Origin: an uncultured Clostridium sp.
Lineage (GTDB): Bacteria > Bacillota > Clostridia > Lachnospirales > Lachnospiraceae
Assembly (NCBI GenBank): GCA_934438135.1
Contig: CAKSBP010000052.1
Span: forward strand, 1-19,647
Reading direction: 5' to 3'
Length of the DNA stretch: 19,647 nucleotides
Position numbers and translations under genes: made by a program. The notes beneath the pieces were generated by a model. The model was not told the origin of the DNA. It saw only the letters and a list, made by a program, of their open reading frames with translations, and ran no database searches. Positions 7,667-14,611 of this stretch are shown piece by piece. How positions within the stretch are numbered: the stretch's first letter is position 1; every line of letters begins with the position of its first letter.

Positions 7667-7704
7667 ATTATACGGGAAAAGTCTAACCACCCTTCCCGTA
7701 TAAT
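7667..7704 (+). promoter_or_regulatory. mRNA hairpin between the two halves of pyruvate formate-lyase
   Basis: ATTATACGGGAA and its perfect complement form 12 pairs around a 14-base loop. No U-run follows directly (a T6 comes only 14 bases later), so it looks less like a full terminator than an RNA processing, stability or partial-termination element that sets the ratio of core to glycyl radical subunit. Confidence 0.65.
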
Positions 7705-7747
7705 CCACAAAATCATATTTTTTAAGTAAGAAAGCGAGGTACACATT

Positions 7748-7990
7748 ATGGATATTAGTACACAGCAGATTGACAACTTAGTAGGACTTTTAGATGGATA
7801 TGCTGAAAAAGGCGGACACCACTTAAATGTTAACGTGTTTACAAAAGAAACACTTCTGGATGCTCAGGCTCATCCAGAAAAATATCCTCAGCTTACAATC
7901 CGTGTATCCGGATACGCTGTTAACTTCAACAATTTAACAAAAGCTCAGCAGGATGAAGTTATTTCAAGAACTTTCCATGAGTCTATGTAA
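7748..7990 (+). CDS. grcA: Stand-alone glycyl radical domain protein (GrcA-like), PFL subunit
   Basis: An 80-residue protein that equals the C-terminal domain of pyruvate formate-lyase. Residues 10 to 30 (NLVGLLDGYAEKGGHHLNVNV) match the linker of E. coli PflB. IRVSGYAVNF at 51-60 contains the radical-bearing Gly55 (equivalent to E. coli Gly734), and the end ISRTFHESM matches the E. coli C-terminus. E. coli GrcA (YfiD) is a comparable free domain that repairs oxygen-cleaved PflB; here, however, the main enzyme has no such domain of its own, so this protein should be an obligate subunit. It has its own ribosome site (GCGAGG, eight bases before ATG) and overlaps pflA. The gene symbol is by homology; a PFL small-subunit name would be more apt. 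Confidence 0.9.
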   Translation: MDISTQQIDNLVGLLDGYAEKGGHHLNVNVFTKETLLDAQAHPEKYPQLTIRVSGYAVNFNNLTKAQQDEVISRTFHESM

Positions 7991-8729
7991 TCAGACTGGA
8001 CGGATTCATTCCACTGAAAGTTTTGGTACTGTGGACGGTCCTGGTGTACGATTCGTCGTATTTTTCCAGGGCTGCCCAATGCGGTGCCAGTACTGCCATA
8101 ACCCAGATACCTGGGAAGCACATGGTGGAACGGAAATGACTGTCCAGGAACTTTTAGACCAATATGAAAACAATCGTTCTTTTTATAAAAATGGCGGCAT
8201 GACTGCTACTGGCGGTGAGCCAATGTTACAGCTTCCTTTCTTAACCAAGTTATTTAAAGAAGCCAAAAAACGTGGCATCCAGACCTGCCTGGATACTTCC
8301 GGTATCACTTACCGTAAAGAAAAAGAACAGGAGTTTGCAGAACTGTTTGCTTATACTGACCTTGTCATGCTGGACATTAAATCCAGTGATCCAAAACTGC
8401 ATAAATCACTTACTCACTGTGAAATAACGCCGGTTGCTGCATTTATGGAAAGCTTAGACAGACACAATGTACCAATTCGCATCCGTCATGTTATCGTGCC
8501 TGGACTTACGTATGATGATGAAAAACTCTTTCATCTGGGACAGTTCATTGGAAAATTAAGAAACTTAAAAGAATTAGAAGTTCTTCCTTATCACGCAATG
8601 GGCGTGAAAAAATACGAAGCCTTGAATCTTTTATACCCTCTTGAAGGTGTAAAACCTTTAACAAAAGAGAATGCTATGGAAGCAAGAAAACAGATTCTTG
8701 CCGGTGTAAAGGCGGTAAGACATGCATAG
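7977..8729 (+). CDS. pflA: Pyruvate formate-lyase activating enzyme (radical SAM)
   Basis: A radical SAM enzyme of about 250 residues that abstracts a hydrogen from the glycine of pyruvate formate-lyase. GRIHSTESFGTVDGPGVRF, then the cluster motif CPMRCQYCHNPDTW (C-x3-C-x2-C), and the TGGEP motif all match E. coli PflA. The start at 7977 (MSLCNQTGRIHS) aligns with the E. coli N-terminus; an ATG at 7953 would add eight residues inside the preceding gene and lies directly against its only GG-rich stretch. Either way the gene overlaps the glycyl radical gene (14 bases with the start used here), so the activase and its small substrate protein should be translated in a coupled manner. That coupling fits the need for both in similar amounts. 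Confidence 0.95.
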   Translation: MSLCNQTGRIHSTESFGTVDGPGVRFVVFFQGCPMRCQYCHNPDTWEAHGGTEMTVQELLDQYENNRSFYKNGGMTATGGEPMLQLPFLTKLFKEAKKRGIQTCLDTSGITYRKEKEQEFAELFAYTDLVMLDIKSSDPKLHKSLTHCEITPVAAFMESLDRHNVPIRIRHVIVPGLTYDDEKLFHLGQFIGKLRNLKELEVLPYHAMGVKKYEALNLLYPLEGVKPLTKENAMEARKQILAGVKAVRHA

Positions 8730-8740
8730 GAAGATGAAAT

Positions 8741-8790
8741 AAAAGCGTGTCAGAAATGATAGTTAAATTGATTTTTGGCATGCTTTTCTT
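8741..8790. terminator. Bidirectional terminator between pflA and the DNA glycosylase gene
   Basis: AAAAGCGTGTCA and TTGGCATGCTTTT pair over about 12 positions including two G-U, with a T-rich tail (CTTTTATTTATT) on the plus strand and a TTTTATTTC run on the minus strand. It serves the convergent pflA and glycosylase genes. Confidence 0.7.
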
Positions 8791-8794
8791 TTAT

Positions 8795-9283
8795 TTATTG
8801 ACATATAATTCTCCACTCTTCTACCAGCCTCTCCAACGAATACCTAGCATTGGCCGGACTTGACGAAGGTAGTAAAATCCCCTCAATCTTTGTCTTAGAA
8901 AATAAATATTTATCATACAGCTTCTTAGCTGTTCCCCCATTTACATAAATCTTTTGAATATTACTCTTTTCTAATACTCTTTCCACATCACAAGGCACCA
9001 CATCCCTGATAGAACTATCACTGGAACCTTCAATCTGACAGGAATGAATTACATCCCAGACAGCAATTCCATTTTTCAAAAGAAACGCTTTCTTCTCTTC
9101 TACAGTAATTGGCACTTCACTTTCAAATAAACGAGCAAGCACCTTCCAGAAACGATTCTGTGGATGACCGTAATAAAAGTTCTGTTGTCTGGATTTTACC
9201 GAAGGGAAAGAACCTAAAATAAGGATTCTAGAATGTTCATCAAAAACGGGTTCGAATGTATGGGTTACATGTTGTAGACTCAT
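8795..9283 (-). CDS. DNA-deoxyinosine (hypoxanthine) glycosylase, uracil-DNA glycosylase superfamily
   Basis: A 162-residue protein with the uracil-DNA glycosylase fold. The active-site strand ILILGSFPSVKSRQQNFYYGHPQNRFW and the second block LLPSSSPANARYS fit the small family 6 glycosylases, which remove hypoxanthine from deaminated adenine in DNA. YVNGGTAKKLY forms the strand between them. The length fits that family (about 160 to 170). It is preceded by AGAGGAGG and is probably a single-gene unit with its own promoter. Specificity for hypoxanthine rather than uracil is inferred from family resemblance only. Confidence 0.8.
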   Translation of the reverse strand: MSLQHVTHTFEPVFDEHSRILILGSFPSVKSRQQNFYYGHPQNRFWKVLARLFESEVPITVEEKKAFLLKNGIAVWDVIHSCQIEGSSDSSIRDVVPCDVERVLEKSNIQKIYVNGGTAKKLYDKYLFSKTKIEGILLPSSSPANARYSLERLVEEWRIICQ

Positions 9284-9322
9284 GGCATTTCCTCCTCTGT
9301 GTAATAATTAAACTCTACTTCT

Positions 9323-9350
9323 AGTATAACATACTTTTCATTAGAGTAAA
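9323..9350 (-). promoter_or_regulatory. Candidate promoter of the DNA glycosylase gene
   Basis: On the minus strand TTTACT, a 16-base spacer and TATACT, located just after the preceding terminator and about 40 bases upstream of the start codon. Confidence 0.45.
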
Positions 9351-9385
9351 AAACTGCCTGAAGATTTCATTCCTCCTTCAGGCAG
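9348..9385 (-). terminator. Terminator of the rubrerythrin-DUF1540 unit
   Basis: CTGCCTGAAG and CTTCAGGCAG form ten pairs, followed on the minus strand by T6. It lies 20 bases beyond the DUF1540 stop codon. Confidence 0.85.
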
Positions 9386-9404
9386 CAAAATTAATTCTAT
9401 CTTT

Positions 9405-9725
9405 TTATTCCAGTTCAAAACTAGCACATTTTGTTTCTGTATAATTTCCTGTATGATTACATCCACATACCTCTATTTCATCCAATGTGCACTGACAGTT
9501 ACCATTATGCTTACAGGTTTCTACATTACATCCTACTTCTTCTGCTTCACTACGGGAAGATGTATACTCTGCAAGATTGCTGTAATGCTCCTGATTTAAA
9601 AAGGTTCCACAGCAGGTGCAGTCTTCTTCTGTGCTGCTTTTTCCTCCTACCTGGATTTTTTCTACATAACATCCACCATCTTTATTATAAGAACAATTGT
9701 TTACAGAACATTTTACACAAGTCAT
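9405..9725 (-). CDS. Cys-rich DUF1540 tandem-domain protein
   Basis: A 106-residue cytoplasmic protein with two DUF1540-type repeats: residues 1-28 (CVKCSVNNCSYNKDGGC) and 65-90 (GCNVETCKHNGNCQC). Between them lies a CTCC segment, and a final C follows near the end. The regular Cys spacing suggests metal or iron-sulfur binding; no activity is established for the family to my knowledge. It begins 14 bases after the rubrerythrin stop with an AAAGGAGAG site and shares its terminator, so the two are probably made together. That pairing points to a role in metal or redox homeostasis, but this is inference. Confidence 0.8.
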   Translation of the reverse strand: MTCVKCSVNNCSYNKDGGCYVEKIQVGGKSSTEEDCTCCGTFLNQEHYSNLAEYTSSRSEAEEVGCNVETCKHNGNCQCTLDEIEVCGCNHTGNYTETKCASFELE

Positions 9726-9739
9726 AATTTTTCTCTCCT

Positions 9740-10285
9740 TTATTTGCTAAAGTAACGATCCAGCAGACCTTTGAATGCACAGCCATGTCTTGCTTCATCT
9801 TTTGCCATTTCATGAACCGTATCATGGACTGCATCCAGATTATTCTGTTTTGCAAGAGCCGCCAGGTGTTTCTTTCCTTCACAGGCACCGTACTCAGCAT
9901 CTACACGGGCTTTTAGGTTATCTTTCGTACAGTTTGTAACAACTTCACCAAGCAATTCTGCAAATTTGGATGCATGCTCTGCTTCTTCATATGCAATTCG
10001 CTTGTAAGTTTCTCCTATTTCCGGATAGCCTTCTCTATCTGCCTGGCGGCTCATAGCAAGATACATACCTACTTCTGTACATTCACCCATAAAGTTTGCT
10101 CTTAAATCTTCCAATATTTCATTTGGAACATCTACTCCTGCACCAATATGATGTTCGTCAGCCCAATTCAGTCCATCTTTCATTTCATTAAATTTGTCTG
10201 CAGATGCATTACAAATCGGACACTTTTCTGGTGGCTTGTCTCCTTCATGCACATATCCACATACGCTGCATACATATTTCGCCAT
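9740..10285 (-). CDS. Reverse rubrerythrin (NADH peroxidase type)
   Basis: A 181-residue protein with domains in reversed order: an N-terminal rubredoxin domain (Cys6, Cys9, Cys22, Cys25 in CSVCGY and CPICNA) followed by a diiron four-helix bundle with the ligand helices FMGECTEVGMYLAMSRQAD, AYEEAEHASKFAE and MAKDEARHGCAF. Reverse rubrerythrins of clostridia reduce hydrogen peroxide and oxygen using electrons from NADH via a reductase. A strong GAAGGAGG site precedes the start. Its place near the oxygen-sensitive glycyl radical enzyme fits a protective role. Classical rubrerythrin is excluded by the domain order. Confidence 0.92.
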   Translation of the reverse strand: MAKYVCSVCGYVHEGDKPPEKCPICNASADKFNEMKDGLNWADEHHIGAGVDVPNEILEDLRANFMGECTEVGMYLAMSRQADREGYPEIGETYKRIAYEEAEHASKFAELLGEVVTNCTKDNLKARVDAEYGACEGKKHLAALAKQNNLDAVHDTVHEMAKDEARHGCAFKGLLDRYFSK

Positions 10286-10386
10286 GATGATTCCTCCTTC
10301 AGTCTTTCTTCCAGCTAAATGCTTTCATTCAGCTATTTTGCATACATAAATTACTATTTCCAAAAGAAAGAAAAAATATGTGCCGT

Positions 10387-10432
10387 AAAAAAAAACCTGC
10401 AGCACAGTCATAATACTGTATTGCAGGTTTTT
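10387..10432 (-). terminator. Terminator of the amino acid ABC importer operon
   Basis: CCTGCA/TGCAGG with an inner ACAGT/ACTGT stem forms a two-tier hairpin; on the minus strand it is followed by nine T. It lies just after the ATPase stop codon. Confidence 0.85.
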
Positions 10433-10444
10433 CTATAATTTTGT

Positions 10445-11206
10445 TTAATGTTTTACTTTCTGTAAAAACGCTTTCGTTCTTTCATTGGAAGGATGGTCAA
10501 TGACTTCTTCCGGTGTTCCTTCTTCCACAACCAGGCCTCCATCCATGAAAATAACCCGATCCGAAACATTTTTTGCAAATTCAATTTCATGGGTAACAAC
10601 CACCATAGTCATATGGTCATCTGCCAGCTGGCGAAGTACTTTTAAAATCTCTCCAGTTAACTCTGGATCAAGTGCTGATGTTGGCTCATCAAAAAACAGC
10701 ATTCTCGGTTTCATTGCTAACGCTCTGGCAATGGCAACCCTCTGCTGCTGTCCGCCCGAAAGCTGACATGGATAATAATTTTCTTTATCAGAAAGTCCCA
10801 TCTTTTTGAGCAGTTTCCTTGCCTCATTTAATACTTCCTCTTTCTTTCGTTTCTGAATATGAATTGGAGCATCTGTCAGATTTTTTAGTACTGTATAATG
10901 TGGAAACAGATTAAAATTCTGGAATACCAGGCCGAAATAGCCCTGAATCCGTTTCAGATCTGCTTTGGGTTCATATACTGCATTTCCATTGTCATCTGTA
11001 TATACCGCTAACTCTCCACAGTATTCTAATGTTCCTGCATCCATTTTTTCCAACATAGTCACACATCGCAGCATAGTTGATTTTCCAGAACCAGAAGGTC
11101 CGATTACAGAAACAACTTCACCTTCTTCTACCGATAAAGAAATATTCCGTAAAACATCCAGCTCCCCAAAACTTTTTTTCAGATTTTTTATTTCAAATAG
11201 TTTCAT
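10445..11206 (-). CDS. Polar amino acid ABC transporter ATPase (GlnQ type)
   Basis: A 253-residue ABC ATPase that powers amino acid import. Walker A is GPSGSGKST at 36-44, the Q-loop is VFQNFNLFPHYTVLKNL, the signature LSGGQQQRVAIARALA, and Walker B with the catalytic Glu is MLFFDEPTSALDP. FNLFPHxTVLxN is characteristic of the polar amino acid group. A short insertion (VYTDDNGNAVYEPKADL) lies between Walker A and the Q-loop. It follows the fused permease by 12 bases with an AGAGGTG ribosome site. The amino acid carried cannot be told from the sequence. Confidence 0.93.
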   Translation of the reverse strand: MKLFEIKNLKKSFGELDVLRNISLSVEEGEVVSVIGPSGSGKSTMLRCVTMLEKMDAGTLEYCGELAVYTDDNGNAVYEPKADLKRIQGYFGLVFQNFNLFPHYTVLKNLTDAPIHIQKRKKEEVLNEARKLLKKMGLSDKENYYPCQLSGGQQQRVAIARALAMKPRMLFFDEPTSALDPELTGEILKVLRQLADDHMTMVVVTHEIEFAKNVSDRVIFMDGGLVVEEGTPEEVIDHPSNERTKAFLQKVKH

Positions 11207-11218
11207 CTTAACACCTCT

Positions 11219-12748
11219 TTACCGATAATAGCTTAACTTCTTCTCAATTTCTTCCATTAGGTAGGCAACCACAAAGTTAAATACATAATAAAACAGACCT
11301 GCAACAAATAATGGCATAATCGTTGTCTGGGCTGCTGCCAGCTGCTTTGCCAGAGTAAACATTTCTGTATATGCAAGCACAAATGCAAGGGATGTATCCT
11401 TAACCAATGTAATTACTTCATTTGTCACCGGTGGCAGAATATGTTTTACCATCTGTGGAAAGATGATTTTCATAAATGTCTGTGTCTTGGTGTAACCAAG
11501 TACTTTCGCGGCTTCATACTGTCCCTTCGGTACTGCTTGGATTCCCGAACGATAAATTTCTGCAAAATAAGCTGCATAATTTACCGAAAATCCAATGATA
11601 ACCGCACAGAAGCGATAAGAAGCAGACAATTTCATTCCCCATATGTAATATGGTCCAAAAAATACAACAAGAAGCTGCAGCATCAGAGGCGTTCCACGCA
11701 TAATGGAAATATATAATTTAAATAAAAGCTGAATCGGCTTCCATTTTGACATTCGTCCAAATGCAATTAAAAGCCCCAATGGAAGGGAAAATACCAGTGT
11801 CAGCAAAAAAATTGATAAGGATGCTGCCATGCCAGAAGACAGCTGCTTTACCATATTCAAAACACCAATGGAATTTTTTTTATTTTTAGAATTCGCTGCT
11901 TCTGTAGTATCTGCTACTTTTTTTTCCTCATTCTGCTTCAGACAAACGCTGTCACTTAATCCCCACTTTTTAGCAATCTTATCAAAACTTCCATCATCCT
12001 GCATTTCATATAGTGTTTTTTGAACTTGATTACGAAGTTTTGTATTTCCAAGCTTAAACCCAATGCCGTACTGCTCAGAGGAAAGGTGTTCTTCTAACAT
12101 GGTAAAATCATTACCACGCTTTTTCATTTCATAAGATCCTACACCAATATCCATGCAAACTGCATCCGCTGCACCAGATTCCAAATTCATAAAAGCACTA
12201 TTATAATCCGATACCTGCTGTAAATCTGCAAAGGTGCCTGCCAGCTCAATATTTTTCTCTTCAGCATCTTCTCCAGTCAATGCCGCTAATGCAGAGGAAT
12301 CCGCTTGAACAATTACAATCTTTCCAGTCAGGTCTTCCAATTCCTTAATTCCAGAATCTGATTTTACAATGACTACCTGAGAATTATCTACATAAGGATC
12401 TGACCAGGTATAGGCATCTTCCCTTCCGTTAATGGTAAATCCATTCCAGATACAATCAATAGAACCCGAATTTAATTCCATATCTTTGGAATCCCAGTCA
12501 ATTGGCTGTTTCACAAGTTTCCAGCCATTTCGTCTGCACACTTCTTTGGCAAGGTCCAAATCAAATCCTACGTACTCTCCACTATCATCTTTATAACCAT
12601 AAGGGGGGAATTCGGCATCAAACCCTACTGTAAATGTCTGTTTTTCTGCTGCCATAACAGAAATCAGATTTCCTGTCTGGATATTTCCTATCATCAATCC
12701 GACTGCTATACTAAGCATACATAATAAAAGTAATATTCTTTTTTTCAT
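11219..12748 (-). CDS. Fused substrate-binding protein and permease of an amino acid ABC importer
   Basis: A 509-residue fusion. A signal or anchor segment (residues 1-35) leads to a family 3 binding domain (about 36-270) with FTVGFDAEFPPYGY, the GREDAYTWSDPY ligand Arg-Asp region and CMDIGVGS. A charged linker (about 270-300, NSKNKKN) precedes a permease domain with several membrane helices and the EAA loop (EIYRSGIQAVPKGQYEAAKVLGYT) that contacts the ATPase. Such binding-protein/permease fusions occur in Firmicutes importers such as GlnPQ. With the downstream ATPase it makes a complete two-gene transporter, presumably a homodimer of this chain with two ATPases. The ligand is likely a polar amino acid. 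Confidence 0.93.
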   Translation of the reverse strand: MKKRILLLLCMLSIAVGLMIGNIQTGNLISVMAAEKQTFTVGFDAEFPPYGYKDDSGEYVGFDLDLAKEVCRRNGWKLVKQPIDWDSKDMELNSGSIDCIWNGFTINGREDAYTWSDPYVDNSQVVIVKSDSGIKELEDLTGKIVIVQADSSALAALTGEDAEEKNIELAGTFADLQQVSDYNSAFMNLESGAADAVCMDIGVGSYEMKKRGNDFTMLEEHLSSEQYGIGFKLGNTKLRNQVQKTLYEMQDDGSFDKIAKKWGLSDSVCLKQNEEKKVADTTEAANSKNKKNSIGVLNMVKQLSSGMAASLSIFLLTLVFSLPLGLLIAFGRMSKWKPIQLLFKLYISIMRGTPLMLQLLVVFFGPYYIWGMKLSASYRFCAVIIGFSVNYAAYFAEIYRSGIQAVPKGQYEAAKVLGYTKTQTFMKIIFPQMVKHILPPVTNEVITLVKDTSLAFVLAYTEMFTLAKQLAAAQTTIMPLFVAGLFYYVFNFVVAYLMEEIEKKLSYYR

Positions 12749-12894
12749 AAGCCTTCTCTCACTTATCCTTCATTTTCATTAATTATCACACTACCATATT
12801 ATCAAGTCAGCAGGATAAAGTAAAGCTGTTTTATTTGTTATTTCGACATATTTCATTCTTGTTTGGATTTTCGCACTTAATTTTTACTCATTAT

Positions 12895-12934
12895 GAAAAA
12901 AACAAAGATGTTTTCCTTATCTGGATAACATCTT
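12895..12934 (-). terminator. Terminator of the small exported peptide gene
   Basis: AAGATGTT and AACATCTT pair around an inner TCC/GGA stem, followed on the minus strand by a T-rich run (TTTGTTTTTTT). It lies about 50 bases beyond the stop codon of the peptide gene. Confidence 0.75.
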
Positions 12935-12981
12935 CATTTTATACTTCCCTATGTACTTATAAATTTCTGATATTATAATTC

Positions 12982-13167
12982 TTAAAATGTGCCGCCGGCA
13001 CCGCCGCCACCAAAGCTTCCACCGCCAAAATGTCCTGGCCCTGACTTAGCATTACTTTGTGAAACTGCCACTGCCTTAGTAACACAGACTGTATCTGCAC
13101 TGCCTTCCACAAGAATAAGTGCTGCAAATGCTGCAAGAATGAATGCTTTTATTCTTTTACCTTTCAT
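12982..13167 (-). CDS. Small exported glycine-rich peptide, function unknown
   Basis: A 61-residue protein: basic start MKGKRIK, hydrophobic core (FILAAFAALILV), a polar middle with one Cys (Cys28), and a Gly-rich tail (residues 44-60, GPGHFGGGSFGGGGAGG). This suggests a signal peptide or membrane anchor and an exposed flexible tail. The gene is credible despite its size, because an AGGAGG site lies eight bases upstream and a terminator follows. No maturation enzyme or dedicated transporter is adjacent, so a bacteriocin assignment is not supported. I do not recognise the family. Confidence 0.65.
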   Translation of the reverse strand: MKGKRIKAFILAAFAALILVEGSADTVCVTKAVAVSQSNAKSGPGHFGGGSFGGGGAGGTF

Positions 13168-13194
13168 CTTTCATTCCTCCTATTTTTATTTTTT

Positions 13195-13213
13195 GATATA
13201 GAAACCCTATATC
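13195..13213 (-). promoter_or_regulatory. Palindrome in the leader of the exported peptide gene
   Basis: GATATAG and CTATATC separated by five bases, about 30 bases upstream of the start codon. It could be a small RNA hairpin or a repressor site. Confidence 0.45.
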
Positions 13214-13263
13214 TCTCTTTATGTTACTATATTTCTTTTTCCCTGAAAAGATATAACTTTATG

Positions 13264-13294
13264 AAAAAAACGCGTCTTCAATAAAGCGCGTTTT
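13264..13294 (-). terminator. Terminator of the ECF sigma operon
   Basis: AAAACGCG and CGCGTTTT close a stem with an inner CTT/AAG; the minus strand continues into seven T. It lies 22 bases after the last gene of the operon. Confidence 0.8.
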
Positions 13295-13315
13295 CCTCTT
13301 CCATTTTTATTGTAT

Positions 13316-13684
13316 TTAATTAAAGTGAATATAATGATACTTTTCTGCACAATCCATAAACCAGTCTGCACCTGCCATACCCATTGCAAAAAATGTCATT
13401 ACCAGAATTAAAAAAACAGCCCCTCCATCATATTTAAATTCTGTTCCTTCTTTTCCAATTCCAAATAAAATTTCCGTTCCTAATAAAATGAAAATCACAG
13501 GCCAGAAGTTAAAAATCATTCGATAATCCACGACTGGAAGAAAAGAATGTATAAGAAACAAAATTCCGTATAAAATCAGCATAGTTCCTGCTGTAACCGT
13601 TCCAATTCTCCTAATTTTCTTTACTGGCTTCGCCGTCGTTTCCTGATGCGAGGTATCCATTTTCGATTTCATTGTTTTCTGCAT
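13316..13684 (-). CDS. Small membrane protein with LiaI/LiaF-like transmembrane region
   Basis: A 122-residue protein with about 25 polar N-terminal residues and three predicted membrane helices (about 27-51, 56-76, 87-110). The pattern LILYGILFLI ... FWPVIFILLGTEILFG resembles the LiaI/LiaF-like membrane region found in envelope-stress proteins. The start at 13684 has a strong GAGGAGG site, which lies inside the coding sequence of the upstream gene; the two reading frames overlap by 74 bases. It is the last gene of the sigma factor operon, so it is probably an effector or sensor of envelope stress. Exact function unknown. Confidence 0.75.
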   Translation of the reverse strand: MQKTMKSKMDTSHQETTAKPVKKIRRIGTVTAGTMLILYGILFLIHSFLPVVDYRMIFNFWPVIFILLGTEILFGIGKEGTEFKYDGGAVFLILVMTFFAMGMAGADWFMDCAEKYHYIHFN

Positions 13685-14213
13685 TCTTTTTCTCCTCCTC
13701 TTCTAACTCTTTCTTCTTTCCACGAATCATGATAATTCCCATAAAAATAATACCTGCACCAACTACTAACCGTGGGACAAATCTGGAAATAACAGATACT
13801 GTATCACGCATCAAATATGGTATTCTCCAGTATATCGTGTTAAAAAATCCTCTCCAGATCATCGCTGCACCAAATAGAATAAGTACCCATGCAATTACCT
13901 TTCGGTAAGACTGAATAAAATGCTCTTTATTTGCTACAATATCAGAAATATGAATTAAATAATCATCTTCTACGGCATAAAACTCTTCATCATCAAGTCC
14001 CTTAAGGTTGGTCGCATGGAAAAAACTGTAGAACCAAATCACTGCTAGTAAAAGCATCAGAATCGGCATATCTAAAATTACTGCTGCTGCAATCGTTCCA
14101 AAGAAAACGGACATAAGGGTTAGACCCATTTTCATAAATCCCATATACATTTCTGCTGCACCTGGAATCATGGAAAAGCAGAATGTTAAAAACTTATTTT
14201 TCTTTCTTGTCAT
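13611..14213 (-). CDS. Multi-pass membrane protein of the ECF sigma operon
   Basis: A 200-residue protein with hydrophobic segments at about 8-60 (MIPGAAEMYMGFMKMGLTLMS, then VILDMPILMLLLAVIWFY), 107-125 and 148-165, and a charged, Glu/Asn-rich cytoplasmic tail. The opening PGAAEMYMGFMKMGL resembles membrane proteins with a PGxGxxYxG motif (TM2-like). It starts with an AGGAGG site, overlaps the upstream anti-sigma-like gene by 20 bases, and its tail overlaps the next gene by 74 bases. No enzymatic motif is visible. Its place in the operon suggests a role in envelope sensing. Confidence 0.75.
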   Translation of the reverse strand: MTRKKNKFLTFCFSMIPGAAEMYMGFMKMGLTLMSVFFGTIAAAVILDMPILMLLLAVIWFYSFFHATNLKGLDDEEFYAVEDDYLIHISDIVANKEHFIQSYRKVIAWVLILFGAAMIWRGFFNTIYWRIPYLMRDTVSVISRFVPRLVVGAGIIFMGIIMIRGKKKELEEEEKKNAENNEIENGYLASGNDGEASKEN

Positions 14214-14610
14214 TTACTTGTTCCTCCTTTTTATATGAATCAAATGAGTATTTATTTAATATAGAAATAAAATTACTAGATTTTTGATTAAGCTTCTGGG
14301 TGAATTCTCTCATAACTCCTGGCTTTGTATTCAGTGTTTTCTGTGCAAGTTCCATTTCATCCGGCACGGAGAATAAAATAATCAGTGCTGCTGCCGTAGC
14401 AAGTGCTACTTTTGCAGTATATGCAAATAATCTGGTCTGCTTCGACCGTTTCTTTTTTCTTTCCTTTTTGCTTTCTTCCACTGCTGCCTGGAATAAAATC
14501 TTTTCTTTTAACAAAGCAGGTGCCGAAATCAGTTCCTTAGCTTCTACTTCCTGAATCAATGCTTCCAGTTCCTCATCACTTAAATAAGAGAACTCCTCTT
14601 TTCTCTGCAT
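14194..14610 (-). CDS. Putative single-pass anti-sigma factor
   Basis: A 138-residue protein starting MQRKEEFSYLSDEELEALIQ. An acidic helical N-terminal domain (1-50) and a strongly basic stretch (KKERKKKRSKQTR) are followed by one membrane helix (about 72-90, VALATAAALIILF) and an extracellular C-terminal part. This is the layout of a membrane anti-sigma factor that holds the sigma factor in the cytoplasm. The zinc HxxxCxxC motif of many such proteins is absent. An upstream extension to 14760 exists but lies within the sigma gene; the ATG at 14610 has a GGGAGAG site and follows the sigma stop after one base. Role inferred from context and layout, not homology. Confidence 0.7.
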   Translation of the reverse strand: MQRKEEFSYLSDEELEALIQEVEAKELISAPALLKEKILFQAAVEESKKERKKKRSKQTRLFAYTAKVALATAAALIILFSVPDEMELAQKTLNTKPGVMREFTQKLNQKSSNFISILNKYSFDSYKKEEQVNDKKEK

Positions 14611-14611
14611 T

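Noticed and set aside
7635..7747. Frameshift splitting a single pfl gene
   Set aside because: The gap has no residual coding similarity, holds a structured hairpin, and the small gene has its own ribosome site and a proper start that matches the linker of one-piece enzymes.
12982..13167. Bacteriocin or modified-peptide precursor
   Set aside because: No modification enzyme, protease or dedicated exporter is next to it; the nearby ABC exporter has no peptidase domain and belongs to another operon.
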